Positions 36,312 through 36,630 of a stretch of DNA of 36,630 nt are shown piece by piece. The DNA comes from Nocardioidaceae bacterium (GTDB lineage: Bacteria; Actinomycetota; Actinomycetes; Propionibacteriales; Nocardioidaceae). The position numbers and the translations under genes were made by a program. The DNA lies in NCBI GenBank assembly GCA_025966335.1, contig JAICRS010000002.1, positions 1-36,630 of the forward strand. Direction: 5' to 3'. Each line of letters begins with the position of its first letter. Positions within the stretch are counted from its first letter, which is position 1. Below the pieces are notes generated by a model, which worked only from the letters and a program-made list of their open reading frames with translations, did not search any database and was not told the DNA's origin.

Positions 36312-36458
36312 TCAGGTAAAGATACTCACGCCGCCAGGCCCGATGAGCAGGCCGACGATGATCAGCACGATGCCCATCAGGACACCGCCCCGGACCAGGG
36401 TCACGATGCCCCAGATCACCAGGATCACGGCGAGGATCCACAAAATGGTCGCTAGCAT
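36312..36458 (-). CDS. 48-aa hydrophobic small membrane protein
   Basis: MLATILWILAVILVIWGIVTLVRGGVLMGIVLIIVGLLIGPGGVSIFT*; strong AAGGAGG RBS; below ORF-track cutoff. Confidence 0.85.
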   Translation of the reverse strand: MLATILWILAVILVIWGIVTLVRGGVLMGIVLIIVGLLIGPGGVSIFT

Positions 36459-36570
36459 GATTTCCCTCCTTGTTCGAAGGAAGATTGCCCACTGTGTCGG
36501 GCCGTCAAACGTGCGGTGACACTAAATGTTGCTGCGGTCAGTCCGAAGAGCGGACGTTAGGGTTCCGGTC

Positions 36571-36630
36571 GTGGTCTACACGAGCCGGTATCCGTTCTTC
36601 TACGTCACCGTGGACATCGTCATCCTCACC
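36571..36630 (+). CDS. 5' end of a probable NUDIX hydrolase (3' truncated by window)
   Basis: VVYTSRYPFFYVTVDIVILT, N-terminus typical of NUDIX proteins. Confidence 0.45.
   Translation, partial: MVYTSRYPFFYVTVDIVILT

Overview
High-GC actinobacterial chromosomal segment, gene content consistent with a Nocardioides-like organism (inference). From left to right: (a) the 3' end of a probable class III adenylate/guanylate cyclase; (b) a DUF222/HNH (13E12-type) nuclease gene with a perfect LexA/SOS box and flanked by an unusual set of 22-nt GTTCAGC-N8-GCTGAAC hairpins; (c) XdhC-like, GCS2/YbdK-like, SDR, GNAT, SpoIID, P-loop kinase, cupin and M1 peptidase genes; (d) a complete selenocysteine locus (selD, tRNA-Sec, selA, selB) interrupted by a secreted Thr-Pro-repeat protein gene with a highly structured, unassigned leader, and with a 3 x 22-bp tandem repeat inside selB; (e) TehA/SLAC1, ThrE, 2'-5' RNA ligase-like, acylphosphatase and DUF402 genes plus a large orphan gene; (f) a DUF3618/holin-X/BrkB envelope cluster; (g) a BVMO-SDR operon divergent from a TetR regulator; (h) an F420-dependent oxidoreductase; (i) a DevR/DevS (DosR)-like dormancy/redox cluster (USPs, PNPOx-like, GAF histidine kinase, CBS, DoxX-like, LuxR-type regulator), with candidate DevR-box pairs spaced exactly 22 bp at three promoters. 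No CRISPR array, rRNA or convincing IS transposase was seen. The most interesting signals are the SOS-box plus hairpin-flanked HNH module, the structured leader at 13139-13225, the selB internal repeat and the 22-bp-phased dyads of the DevR-like regulon.
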